Below are positions 1 through 6,046 of a DNA stretch of 7,083 bases, piece after piece; position 1 is the first letter of the stretch, and the number at the start of each line of letters is the position of its first letter. Source of the stretch: Rhodospirillaceae bacterium (lineage in GTDB: Bacteria > Pseudomonadota > Alphaproteobacteria > Rhodospirillales > Rhodospirillaceae); the NCBI GenBank assembly GCA_016937315.1, contig JAFGWD010000288.1, forward strand, positions 1 to 7,083. Reading direction: 5' to 3'. Position numbers and translations under genes: made by a program. The notes beneath the pieces were generated by a model. That model was given only the letters and a program-made list of their open reading frames with translations. It was not told the DNA's origin and did not search any database.

Positions 1-421
1 GCCCATCCAGTCCCTGGCCGTGGCTGGCCTCTCCCGCGAGCCAGAGAATTTCCGAGGCGTTGCCCCGAATGATCGTGGGGCGAAGGCCCGCCAGCTCCGC
101 CGATACCCGGCGGCGATAGGCAGTCGCCTGACAGGCCGCCGGGTCCAGCACCCAGGGCCGTCCCGCCGCCTGCGCGCCGTCGATTGCGGCCCGCATCCCC
201 GTGACGAAGGGGGCAGAAAGCGTCCCGATATTCACCGTCAGCGCCGCTGCGATGCCGGCAAATTCCTCGGCTTCTTCAGCATCCGAGACCATGGCCGGGC
301 TGGCCCCCGCTGCCAGCATCACGTTTGCGGCAATATTCATAGCGACGTAGTTGGTGATGCATTGCACCAGCGGCGGCTTGGCCCGCAGCAAGGCCAGAAG
401 CGTTCCTGAGGTCTGGATCAT
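1..421 (-). CDS. thiM: Hydroxyethylthiazole kinase ThiM, N-terminal 140 codons (runs off the window)
   Basis: ThiM phosphorylates the thiazole alcohol (4-methyl-5-hydroxyethylthiazole) with ATP in the cytoplasm, a salvage step of thiamine synthesis. My translation of the minus strand from the ATG at 421 gives 140 codons that continue past position 1. Family signatures seen are PLVQCITNYV near residue 17, AAGASPAMV near 37, a VNIGTL segment near 64, WVLDP near 91 and IIRGNASEI near 117, all at the places expected from E. coli ThiM. The DPVAVG-type stretch usual after WxLDP is replaced by DPAACQ, a moderate deviation. GGAGG lies about 7 bases before the start. The ATG overlaps the TGA of the preceding short frame (ATGA), so the two were once translationally coupled. 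The C-terminal half, including the catalytic GTGC region, lies outside the window, so integrity cannot be judged. GC content is high, unlike the receptor gene upstream. Confidence 0.93.
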   Translation of the reverse strand, partial: MIQTSGTLLALLRAKPPLVQCITNYVAMNIAANVMLAAGASPAMVSDAEEAEEFAGIAAALTVNIGTLSAPFVTGMRAAIDGAQAAGRPWVLDPAACQATAYRRRVSAELAGLRPTIIRGNASEILWLAGEASHGQGLDG

Positions 422-522
422 TGTGCATCCTCCATGGTCATATAGAGGCCGTCACCTTCGCTGTGTTTCTCGGCCATCTTTGCCATCCCTTCCTTCTGCG
501 CCTCTTTCGGCAGGATCTCATT
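418..522 (-). pseudogene. thiC: Remnant of thiC: C-terminal tail only (phosphomethylpyrimidine synthase)
   Basis: A minus-strand frame ending with TGA at 418-420 overlaps the thiM start by ATGA. Its last residues follow the pattern G-M-A-x-M-[SA]-E ... G-x-[IL]-Y-[LM] ... E-[ED]-A. I recognise this as the C-terminal tail of ThiC (compare E. coli GMADMSENFRARGGEIYL). ThiC makes the pyrimidine half of thiamine from aminoimidazole ribotide using a radical-SAM 4Fe-4S cluster. Everything that makes a ThiC is missing, including the CxxCxxxxC cluster motif normally 20-30 residues before this tail. The open frame continues upstream to about 607 without ThiC-like sequence and runs into the stop codon of the TonB receptor. 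No convincing start codon or ribosome binding site serves it, although ATGs exist inside the tail. Thiamine-gene adjacency to thiM supports the call. The homology is short and judged from memory, so an unrelated small ORF remains possible. Confidence 0.66.
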
Positions 523-543
523 GAATAGCCCCAAGAATGGTAA

Positions 544-576
544 CAGCAGCCCACAGGGGCTATCTATGGGCTGCTG
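544..576 (-). terminator. Perfect 10-bp inverted repeat downstream of the TonB receptor gene, possible terminator
   Basis: The arms CAGCAGCCCA (544-553) and TGGGCTGCTG (567-576) are exact reverse complements around a 13-base loop. They begin 34 bases past the receptor stop codon. On the minus strand the hairpin is followed by TTACCATTCTT, only a weak U tract, so intrinsic termination may be leaky. On the plus strand no T run follows. It lies close to the presumed junction between the uptake cassette and the thiC remnant. A terminator is the most economical reading, but a recombination-site arm cannot be excluded. Confidence 0.5.
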
Positions 577-609
577 CACAAAAATCAGTCTATCGTTCAG
601 TTCGCCCCA

Positions 610-2826
610 TTAGAATGTCGCGTGCACAGACAGTTCGAAAGACCGTGGACGTCCGAGAATCTGTTGATTGCTATAATTGGACATCACGCCGTAGACCTTA
701 TCAAACAGGTTGTATCCCTGCATACGGACTTTCACATTATCCGTGACGGCATAGTCGAGCCCTGCGTTGACCAAGGTGTATGCCCCGAGTTCCTGAGTGT
801 TAGCAGCATCGACATAGCGTTTTCCGACATACTGCAACCCGACGCGAGAACTCCACTGCGGAGCAAAATCCCAATCTACCCACAGGTTGGCCAATTGTTC
901 TGGAATGTTTTTGGGCGTGTTTCCTGCCCGCGAAAGAGAAGCACCAGAGACGCTTTCGTTGAAATCCTCGTACTGCGCGTCGAGAATCGTACCATTAACC
1001 GAAACACGTAATGCGTTGGTCATGCGAACCGACGCGGCCAGTTCCAGGCCCTTCGATGATTGTTCCCCGACTTGGACAGATAAGGTGGGGTTATTGGCAT
1101 CTTTTGTGACAAGGTTATCCTTGACGATGCGATAGGCTGCGGCTGACCAGTCTATACGCCCCTCCAGGAGGGATTGCTTGATACCGACCTCCATCTGTCG
1201 CCCAGTGGACATTTTGTAATCGGCATTGGACGACGTCATGGTCAGGAGATAGCTGACCGGATCAACTGCCGAGGAATACTGAGCATAGAAAGCCAAGTCC
1301 GGGATCGGCGTATAAACGGATCCGATACGCCAAGTGGTGGCCCTGTAATTTTTGGATGTCGTAGAACTCGAACTGTAGTCGGTACGTTCCAGACTGGGAG
1401 CATCGAAACGAGCGCCGCTGACGAGAGCCAACTGGTCAGTTAAATCCAGCTTGTCCTCAGTGAATAGGGAATACTGATCCAACTTGGAGCGGAATAATGG
1501 CGAGGCCGATCCTGCAATATCGGAAAAATAACCGGCGTTCACGTTATACGGATCGACCGACGTAACAGAGCTGGTATCAGAGACGCGTGAATAACGGAAA
1601 TCAATGTGGTTTACGTCAAATCCGGCGGAGAACTGATTCGACAACCCGAACAGATTGTGCCGCACAGTGCCATCCAGACGATCACCAAACTGTTCTTCAT
1701 TGTGATAGATCTCGTAATATTTGGACCGATCTACCTGTCCCGTGGCCCCGTTATAGGTGAACTGTTCCGCTTCCTTCCAATGTCTCTGTGCGGACAGATG
1801 ATACGCGGTATTGCGAATAGTGACGCCATCACTCGGTGCCCATTCTGTCTTAAACGCGGTCCAGTCATCGCGAAGGGATATGTCCGAATCGTCGACATTA
1901 TAGTTCTTCGTGCGTAGGCTTTCGCCGATTTGCCCATTGATGTTTGGTGTGCCCCAATACTGCATCGGTTCACGATACGCATGGTCGTGACGGACGGTGA
2001 ACACGAGGTTCTGAGCCACCTGCCACCGAACAGCAGCGGACACATCAAGGGACGAATTATCGCCGCGATCCACCCAGCCGTCCGAGTGCATGGAACTGAC
2101 GTCGAAGCGATAGGTCACGTCCCCATTTCCAATAGGGCCACCGCTCCCCGCTGCACCACGGACAGTATTGTCCGAACCATAGGATATCATTGCCTCGTTG
2201 CTAAACGTTGCCGACGGTTGTCTGGGAATAACATTGACGGCTCCGCCAATGGCGCCTTCGCCGTACAGCACGGAGGCCGGACCCCGCAGAACCTCAACTG
2301 ATTCGGCCATCCAGGTGTCGTAGGGGAAACTGACGGTTCCCGAACCGACGTAGAGGCGGGTACCGTCATAAAGCTGCATGACCGAGCCAGGCCCCTCGAA
2401 ACCACGCGTGGAAAACGCATTGTCTCCGTTTCCAGGCTTAGTGTTTGCGCTAAACCCCGTAGCGTTCTGCGTTACGGCTTCAACCACGGTGCGTTGCCCA
2501 CGTTCACGCACCGTCTCTCCAGAGATGATCTCGACACTGGCTGGCGTCTCCATCGGGGTTAGATCCAAACGACTGCCCGTCCGATTAGACGTCGTGAGGT
2601 TCAGTCCTCTCGACTGGACCCGCTCCCCAGAAACCAGCAACGGATCGATGGTGATTATATTATTCTGTTTCTGGTCCTGGGTAGATGTCTCAGTCGTTTC
2701 GTCGGCAAGAGCTTGCCCCCCCAACGTACTCCAGATAACGACAGCAAGCGTTGCTGGAGCTATTCCTTTTCTTTCTCTCTTTCTCTTCTGTTGAGATTCG
2801 GCGGCAACTGTTCCTGTTAACACCAT
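610..2826 (-). CDS. TonB-dependent outer-membrane receptor, siderophore/metal-chelate type
   Basis: This is a 738-residue outer-membrane gated channel that would import a ferric siderophore or similar chelate using TonB energy. A basic N-region (KRKRERK, residues 14-20) and hydrophobic core end in a signal-peptidase site ALA near residue 41. A TonB-box-like stretch (IITIDPLLVSGE) lies near 57-68. The plug covers about 85-205, with the typical ETPASVEIISGE, FSTRGFEG and VEVLRGPASVLYGEGAIGGAVNVI elements. The rest fits a 22-strand barrel and ends in the terminal phenylalanine (HATF) recognised by the BAM machinery. There is no extra N-terminal signalling (STN) domain, so FecIR-type surface signalling is not expected. 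AGGAG sits 9 bases before the ATG. The gene follows the ABC transporter genes after a 281-base gap. The ligand cannot be told from sequence; a siderophore is likelier than cobalamin, because the length exceeds BtuB and I see no B12 riboswitch. GC content is lower than in the flanking thi and crcB blocks. Confidence 0.93.
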   Translation of the reverse strand: MVLTGTVAAESQQKRKRERKGIAPATLAVVIWSTLGGQALADETTETSTQDQKQNNIITIDPLLVSGERVQSRGLNLTTSNRTGSRLDLTPMETPASVEIISGETVRERGQRTVVEAVTQNATGFSANTKPGNGDNAFSTRGFEGPGSVMQLYDGTRLYVGSGTVSFPYDTWMAESVEVLRGPASVLYGEGAIGGAVNVIPRQPSATFSNEAMISYGSDNTVRGAAGSGGPIGNGDVTYRFDVSSMHSDGWVDRGDNSSLDVSAAVRWQVAQNLVFTVRHDHAYREPMQYWGTPNINGQIGESLRTKNYNVDDSDISLRDDWTAFKTEWAPSDGVTIRNTAYHLSAQRHWKEAEQFTYNGATGQVDRSKYYEIYHNEEQFGDRLDGTVRHNLFGLSNQFSAGFDVNHIDFRYSRVSDTSSVTSVDPYNVNAGYFSDIAGSASPLFRSKLDQYSLFTEDKLDLTDQLALVSGARFDAPSLERTDYSSSSTTSKNYRATTWRIGSVYTPIPDLAFYAQYSSAVDPVSYLLTMTSSNADYKMSTGRQMEVGIKQSLLEGRIDWSAAAYRIVKDNLVTKDANNPTLSVQVGEQSSKGLELAASVRMTNALRVSVNGTILDAQYEDFNESVSGASLSRAGNTPKNIPEQLANLWVDWDFAPQWSSRVGLQYVGKRYVDAANTQELGAYTLVNAGLDYAVTDNVKVRMQGYNLFDKVYGVMSNYSNQQILGRPRSFELSVHATF

Positions 2827-2948
2827 TGGACTTATCTCCTAAGCACTGAGCTCTAAATAACCGCATCGGCAAAACCCGGCTCCGCCAAAAGGTTCCCAGA
2901 GTTTTCCCGACCCGGAACGGCCCCCCCTACCGGAGTTCTGCAGAAAAG
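2827..2948 (-). promoter_or_regulatory. Long structured leader upstream of the TonB receptor gene
   Basis: This is the part of the 281-base gap nearest the receptor start. On the minus strand it contains a run of seven G (2921-2927) and several complementary segments. CTCCG (near 2930-2934) can pair with CGGAG (near 2880-2884), enclosing GTTCC and GGAAC, which can also pair. It ends with the receptor ribosome binding site TAGGAG. If transcription starts near the TATACT box at 2990-2995, the untranslated leader would be about 155 bases, long enough for regulation at RNA level. It does not match the cobalamin riboswitch or any other riboswitch I know, so no class is assigned. Confidence 0.35.
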
Positions 2949-2977
2949 CCTGCCGGTTCCATGACGTTACCAGCAGG
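2949..2977 (-). terminator. Hairpin followed by CTTTT in the permease-receptor gap
   Basis: On the minus strand CCTGCTGGT and ACCGGCAGG pair over 9 bp (one G-U) around an 11-base loop, and CTTTTCTG follows directly. This looks like an intrinsic terminator or attenuator. If the receptor promoter lies upstream, at the TATACT near 2990-2995, the hairpin would sit inside the receptor leader and could act as an attenuator. If the promoter lies downstream, it would simply end the transporter transcript. The U tract is short. Confidence 0.45.
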
Positions 2978-2989
2978 TACTGCGGCGGC

Positions 2990-2995
2990 AGTATA
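2990..2995 (-). promoter_or_regulatory. Possible -10 box (TATACT) for the receptor gene
   Basis: TATACT on the minus strand is one mismatch from the sigma-70 -10 consensus and lies in a locally AT-rich stretch (ATGTTATTACGTATACTG). No good TTGACA-like -35 sits 16-18 bases upstream, so an activator or another sigma factor would be needed. The call is weak and rests on position in the gap and base composition. Confidence 0.25.
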
Positions 2996-3029
2996 CGTAA
3001 TAACATTGCATACGATAGGAAAATTAGTG

Positions 3030-3061
3030 ATCACGCGCCTCAGTTATACGAGGCTTGTGAT
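3030..3061 (-). terminator. Hairpin 47 bases past the permease stop, possible transporter-operon terminator
   Basis: On the minus strand ATCAC pairs with GTGAT, and inside it GCCTC pairs with GAGGC. The two helices are separated by a 2x2 internal loop (AA/GC) and capped by an 8-base loop. CACTAATTTTCC follows, a modest T-rich tail that begins four bases after the stem. The position just after the last gene of the ATPase-binding protein-permease operon fits a terminator. The first helix also contains the palindrome GTGATCAC, which could instead be a protein-binding site. Confidence 0.4.
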
Positions 3062-3107
3062 AAGAACGGGAAAAGGCCGTCCCCCTATGCGGGAGATGAG
3101 GTATGAT

Positions 3108-4109
3108 TTACCGTCTCAGGAGAAGAACGAGGATGAACAATGCTCCGCCCGCAGTTGTGACAATTCCCACGGGCAGTTCCTGTGGTGCGAGGACAACGCG
3201 ACTAACGATATCCCCTCCCAGCATAATCGTGGCACCAAGCATCGCTGATGCGGGAACAAGCCGATTATGCCCGCCCCCCACGAGGGCTCGTGCGAGATGC
3301 GGCACCATCAAACCGACGAAACCGATAACACCACTCAATGCGACTAAAGAGGCCGTGGCCAATGCCGACAGGGCAAAAATCCACATACGCAGATGCTTTA
3401 CATTCACGCCGAGAAATTGCGCGGCATCTTCCCCCGCCAGCAACGCGTTCAACCTGTGTCGGAAAAGTACTCCCGTAAACAGGGCAAGTGCTGCACCGGC
3501 AGCTCCTAGGGGAAGATTGTTCCATGTCGCACGTCCGAACCCACCGGCAGTCCAAAACAGAACGGATTGAGCCGCACGTTGGTCTCCAGAAAAAACCATA
3601 TATGTGGTCAATGCGCTGAAGAGAAATGAAACCGCCAATCCGGCCAGAATCAGGCGTTCTGGTCCCTGACGCCGTTGGGCAAAGCTCAGCAGGAGTACAA
3701 CCAAAGTCGCCAACAGCGCTCCCATAAACGCTGCGATGGAAAGTGTCCAATTCCCGAAACGATCCCCAAAAATTGTTATAACCGACACCGCTCCTGCCGC
3801 TGCTCCCGACGATAAACCGAAGAGAAACGGATCCGCGAGATCGTTCCGGGTTACGGTCTGGAGTAAAACCCCCACAACGGACAATCCCACTCCCGTCGCC
3901 AAGGCAAGCAACGTTCTTGGGAGGCGAAGATCGACGACAATCCGCATCACAGCCAACGATGGTTCCGTTACGTCGAAGCCAAGCACAGCCGCCATCGCAT
4001 GTACAGCTTCCGAGATTCCGATGGCTGAGGATCCACAACTCAGGGAGACGGCGAACAGCAGAGCGCAAAGTGCTGCCACGGTAATCCAAATGAAAACACG
4101 GAGTGTCAT
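3108..4109 (-). CDS. FecCD-family inner-membrane permease of a siderophore/cobalamin-type ABC importer
   Basis: The 333-residue polytopic membrane protein would form, as a homodimer, the channel of a type II ABC importer (BtuC/FhuB/FecCD fold, about ten helices). Recognisable family elements are DLRLPRTLLALATG near residue 61, LLQTVTRNDLADPFLFGLSSGAA near 87, the coupling-helix region GVIGFVGLMVPHLAR near 261 that contacts the ATPase, and the C-terminal GGDIVSRVV ... ELPVGIVTTAGGALFILVLLL. The length is normal for the family and no break is seen. The ATG at 4109 overlaps the stop of the binding-protein gene (ATGA), so translation is probably coupled. Only one permease gene is present, consistent with a homodimer rather than a FecC/FecD pair. 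It is the last gene of the transporter operon before the receptor gap. Confidence 0.95.
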   Translation of the reverse strand: MTLRVFIWITVAALCALLFAVSLSCGSSAIGISEAVHAMAAVLGFDVTEPSLAVMRIVVDLRLPRTLLALATGVGLSVVGVLLQTVTRNDLADPFLFGLSSGAAAGAVSVITIFGDRFGNWTLSIAAFMGALLATLVVLLLSFAQRRQGPERLILAGLAVSFLFSALTTYMVFSGDQRAAQSVLFWTAGGFGRATWNNLPLGAAGAALALFTGVLFRHRLNALLAGEDAAQFLGVNVKHLRMWIFALSALATASLVALSGVIGFVGLMVPHLARALVGGGHNRLVPASAMLGATIMLGGDIVSRVVLAPQELPVGIVTTAGGALFILVLLLRR

Positions 4110-5068
4110 CGCGAAGGAAAGCTTTCTGGATGCAGAGCGGTTGCCAAAGCTTCCACCGCTTCGATGTTGGCAGGACCAGGCGTCAATTGCTCATAATGCA
4201 AGGGCAGGAAGCGATGGTTCCGTACGGCATCGGTCGTTTTCATCGCTGGATGATGCTGCAGAAATTCAAACAAACCCCGAGCCCCAGTCCCTTTCTGATA
4301 ATCCAAAAGGATCAGAAACTGCGGATTGCGCAGTGCCACGTCTTCCCATGAAACCCTGGTCCAGCTTTCATGAACGTCATTTATGATATTGTGCCCACCC
4401 GCAGCCTCTATAATCGCCGTCGGCATGGCACGGCTGGCTGCGGTCAGAGGTCTGTCCTCACCGGAGTCATAGACGAAAACCCGCACCGAAGGCCGCCCGG
4501 AAACCGCCTTGGCAACGAATTCTAGGCGCCTTTTCCATCCGGCAACCAAGGCCTCGGCTTCTTCATCTTCGCCAAAAATTTTCCCTAATGACAAGATATC
4601 CTTGAACAAAAGATCCATAGACGCACGAGGCTGCGTCCGATCGACTCGAACGCAACTCTCCGTCAGGATGTAAACGGGAATGCCATAACGGGCCAGGGTC
4701 TCCGGCGTAACATCGCCGCCAGGATGCAGGCCATATCCCCATCCGGCGAAAAGAAAATCAGTATTCGCGGCAAGTAAATTTTCCATAGAGGGGTATACCG
4801 GTGCCAGTTCGGGGATGTCCCCCAGGGACTTCCAAAAATCCGGCGTCATTTTATAGCGTCCCGAAACCCCCGTGACGCCAACCATATGGGGCTGCAAATG
4901 CAGAGCAAATCCCATTTCAGAAATGTTAATGTCGTGAAACACGGCCCTCTTTGGAGGTCCGTCAAACGTGAGGGTGCGTCCACAGTTTTCGACGGACACA
5001 GGAAAGGCCTGAGCGGACGCGCTGTGGAGGAAGAACGCCAGGAGAATCAACCAAATTTTGGGAAACAT
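4106..5068 (-). CDS. Periplasmic substrate-binding protein of a metal-chelate ABC importer
   Basis: This protein would capture the imported chelate in the periplasm and deliver it to the permease. I place the start at the ATG at 5068 (320 residues). It gives a clean signal peptide (MFPKIWLILLAFFLHSASA, cleavage near 19-21), whereas an upstream in-frame ATG at 5218 would overlap the ATPase gene by 125 bases and add a second hydrophobic stretch. The mature start reads FPVSVENCGRTLTF, the usual opening of periplasmic-binding fold III proteins (FecB/BtuF/F420-0-like group). It is followed by a domain with NISEMGFAL and LFAGWGYG and a C-terminal lobe from about residue 193. The mature chain has just two cysteines (29 and 139), which could form a disulfide. 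The ribosome binding site is weak (CGAGAA), and the gene starts 25 bases after the ATPase stop. The substrate is unknown. Confidence 0.9.
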   Translation of the reverse strand: MFPKIWLILLAFFLHSASAQAFPVSVENCGRTLTFDGPPKRAVFHDINISEMGFALHLQPHMVGVTGVSGRYKMTPDFWKSLGDIPELAPVYPSMENLLAANTDFLFAGWGYGLHPGGDVTPETLARYGIPVYILTESCVRVDRTQPRASMDLLFKDILSLGKIFGEDEEAEALVAGWKRRLEFVAKAVSGRPSVRVFVYDSGEDRPLTAASRAMPTAIIEAAGGHNIINDVHESWTRVSWEDVALRNPQFLILLDYQKGTGARGLFEFLQHHPAMKTTDAVRNHRFLPLHYEQLTPGPANIEAVEALATALHPESFPSR

Positions 5069-5093
5069 GCGAAAAATTCTCGGAAAAAGGACA

Positions 5094-5903
5094 TCACACG
5101 GCAGGAGAATCAAGAACCAACACAGAATGTCCAGAGAAAGGGCTGATGGCTGGAAAGCTCTCCATCGCAAAAACGGATCGGATGATATTGGGGGCAAGAG
5201 CTTGACGGGTCTCCGCACAGATGATCAGGCAGCCTTCCTGCAATACCGCCACGCGATCAGCAAAACGTGAAACCAGCGACAAATCATGCAGAACGGCAAT
5301 GACGGTGATTGGTAAAGTTCGTGCAAAATCCAGAAGATCGGTCCGAGCTCGCGGGTCCAAGTGGTTGGTCGGTTCATCCAGCATCAAGACGCAGGGCTCC
5401 TGGACCAAGGCGCGTGCTAAGGCGGCCCTTTGACGTTCGCCTCCAGAAAGACATTCCAGCCGTCGAAACGCCAAGGCCGTTACGTTCGTCCGCTCCATAG
5501 CATCGGCTATCACCGTCTTTTGATACCCTTCCGACACACGTCCATAATGTGGAATGCGCCCAAGGCTTACGTATTCCGAAACGGTGAGCCGCAAATCCGG
5601 ACGATCCCCCTGTCCAACAACGGCGATCATCCGGGCACGCTCCATGGGGGAGTAGCTCCTCAAGGCGCGCCCCGCAAGCGTGACCTCACCGCTTTTGGGA
5701 CGCAGCGTGCCCGACATCAGAAGCAAGAGACTGGTCTTGCCCGCGCCGTTTGGCCCGATAATGGCAAATTTTTCGCCCGCCGTGATTTGCAGATCAATCC
5801 CGTTCAACAGGAACTTTCCTCTCTCCCCCGCCAGATGGATGGATCGCACATCCAGAGAGAGCCCTGCCTTGCCGTCGTTCAACGCCTGTCCAACTACATT
5901 CAT
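5094..5903 (-). CDS. ABC transporter ATPase, FecE/BtuD/FhuC type
   Basis: This cytoplasmic subunit would hydrolyse ATP to drive the importer. From the ATG at 5903 it has 269 residues, normal for the family. Visible motifs are Walker A GPNGAGKT (50-57), the Q-loop glutamine in VVGQGD (98), signature LSGGERQR (152-159), Walker B VLMLDEP with catalytic glutamate (172-178), the D-loop region NHLDPR and the switch histidine in VLHDLS (206). All catalytic residues are intact. The start is uncertain. In-frame TTG (5921) and GTG (5918, 5912) codons precede the ATG, and none of the four has a clear Shine-Dalgarno sequence. It is the first gene of the transporter operon, with an AT-rich palindrome and a TATAAT box just upstream. 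Beginning the operon with the ATPase and following with binding protein and permease is a less common order than binding protein or permease first. Confidence 0.94.
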   Translation of the reverse strand: MNVVGQALNDGKAGLSLDVRSIHLAGERGKFLLNGIDLQITAGEKFAIIGPNGAGKTSLLLLMSGTLRPKSGEVTLAGRALRSYSPMERARMIAVVGQGDRPDLRLTVSEYVSLGRIPHYGRVSEGYQKTVIADAMERTNVTALAFRRLECLSGGERQRAALARALVQEPCVLMLDEPTNHLDPRARTDLLDFARTLPITVIAVLHDLSLVSRFADRVAVLQEGCLIICAETRQALAPNIIRSVFAMESFPAISPFSGHSVLVLDSPAV

Positions 5904-5934
5904 TCTGTACACATACACCAATTAAGTGCTTGGC

Positions 5935-5953
5935 TATATTATAACATAATATA
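5935..5953. promoter_or_regulatory. Perfect AT-rich palindrome overlapping a TATAAT box, likely operator/promoter of the transporter operon
   Basis: TATATTAT and ATAATATA are exact reverse complements around AAC, a 19-base site 32 bases upstream of the ATPase ATG. On the minus strand it contains TATAAT (5943 to 5938), a consensus -10 box that would place a start site near 5931 and a short leader. A repressor bound here would block the promoter. The size and symmetry resemble a metal-responsive repressor site of the Fur type, but the sequence is not a standard Fur box, so the regulator is unknown. No good -35 box is seen. It lies near the right edge of the low-GC block. Confidence 0.5.
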
Positions 5954-6001
5954 TTTACCGTGATCTAGCCGGACTTGGATGAGGCCGTATCGCATGAACG
6001 C
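5954..6001. other. Junction between uptake cassette and decayed fluoride module
   Basis: Between the palindrome and the enolase-like fragment the reading frame continues open on the minus strand to a TAA at 5939-5941. The encoded residues (AFMRYGLIQVRLDHG...) match neither enolase, which should continue GGFAP, nor an MFS protein. Base composition changes here from AT-rich to GC-rich. No terminal inverted repeat, target duplication or tRNA end was recognised. Confidence 0.4.
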
Positions 6002-6046
6002 GCCGCCTTCGTCGCCCACCGCCGTGGCGTAGCCGGTCTTTTTCAG
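6002..6046 (-). pseudogene. eno: Fragment of an enolase gene (about 15 codons around VGDEGG)
   Basis: The frame that carries the MFS segment changes abruptly to LKKTGYATAVGDEGG. This corresponds to the highly conserved enolase stretch around NTAVGDEGG(F/Y)AP, near the middle of that glycolytic enzyme. No other part of enolase is seen on either side, so this is a relic with no function of its own. Enolase is the best-known target of fluoride inhibition, and extra eno copies are found with crcB in fluoride-resistance clusters. That makes the identification fit the neighbours. The match is short and made from memory. Confidence 0.6.

Noticed and set aside
20..409. Plus-strand open frame of 129 codons
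   Set aside because: It is antisense to thiM, which has strong family motifs; its own translation is arginine/proline-rich and unlike any family.
610..2826. FecA-like signalling receptor with FecIR partners
   Set aside because: Only about 15 residues separate the signal peptide from the TonB box, so there is no STN domain, and no sigma or anti-sigma gene is present in the window.
2827..3107. Cobalamin riboswitch upstream of the receptor
   Set aside because: I looked for the B12 box (CAGGA..ACCTGCC-like) and the CCCCGCAACTGT core on the minus strand and found neither in acceptable form.
3103..4386. Plus-strand open frames (3103-3570 and 3736-4386)
   Set aside because: They are shadows of the FecCD permease and binding-protein genes; compositions are low-complexity and no ribosome binding site supports them.
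5069..5218. 50-codon N-terminal extension of the binding protein
   Set aside because: It would overlap the ATPase gene and precede a complete signal peptide beginning at 5068; the extension has no family resemblance.
520..6000. Insertion-sequence ends or target-site duplication flanking the uptake cassette
   Set aside because: Comparing by eye the sequences around 520-610 and 5930-6000, I saw no matching direct repeats, shared terminal inverted repeats, transposase or tRNA end.
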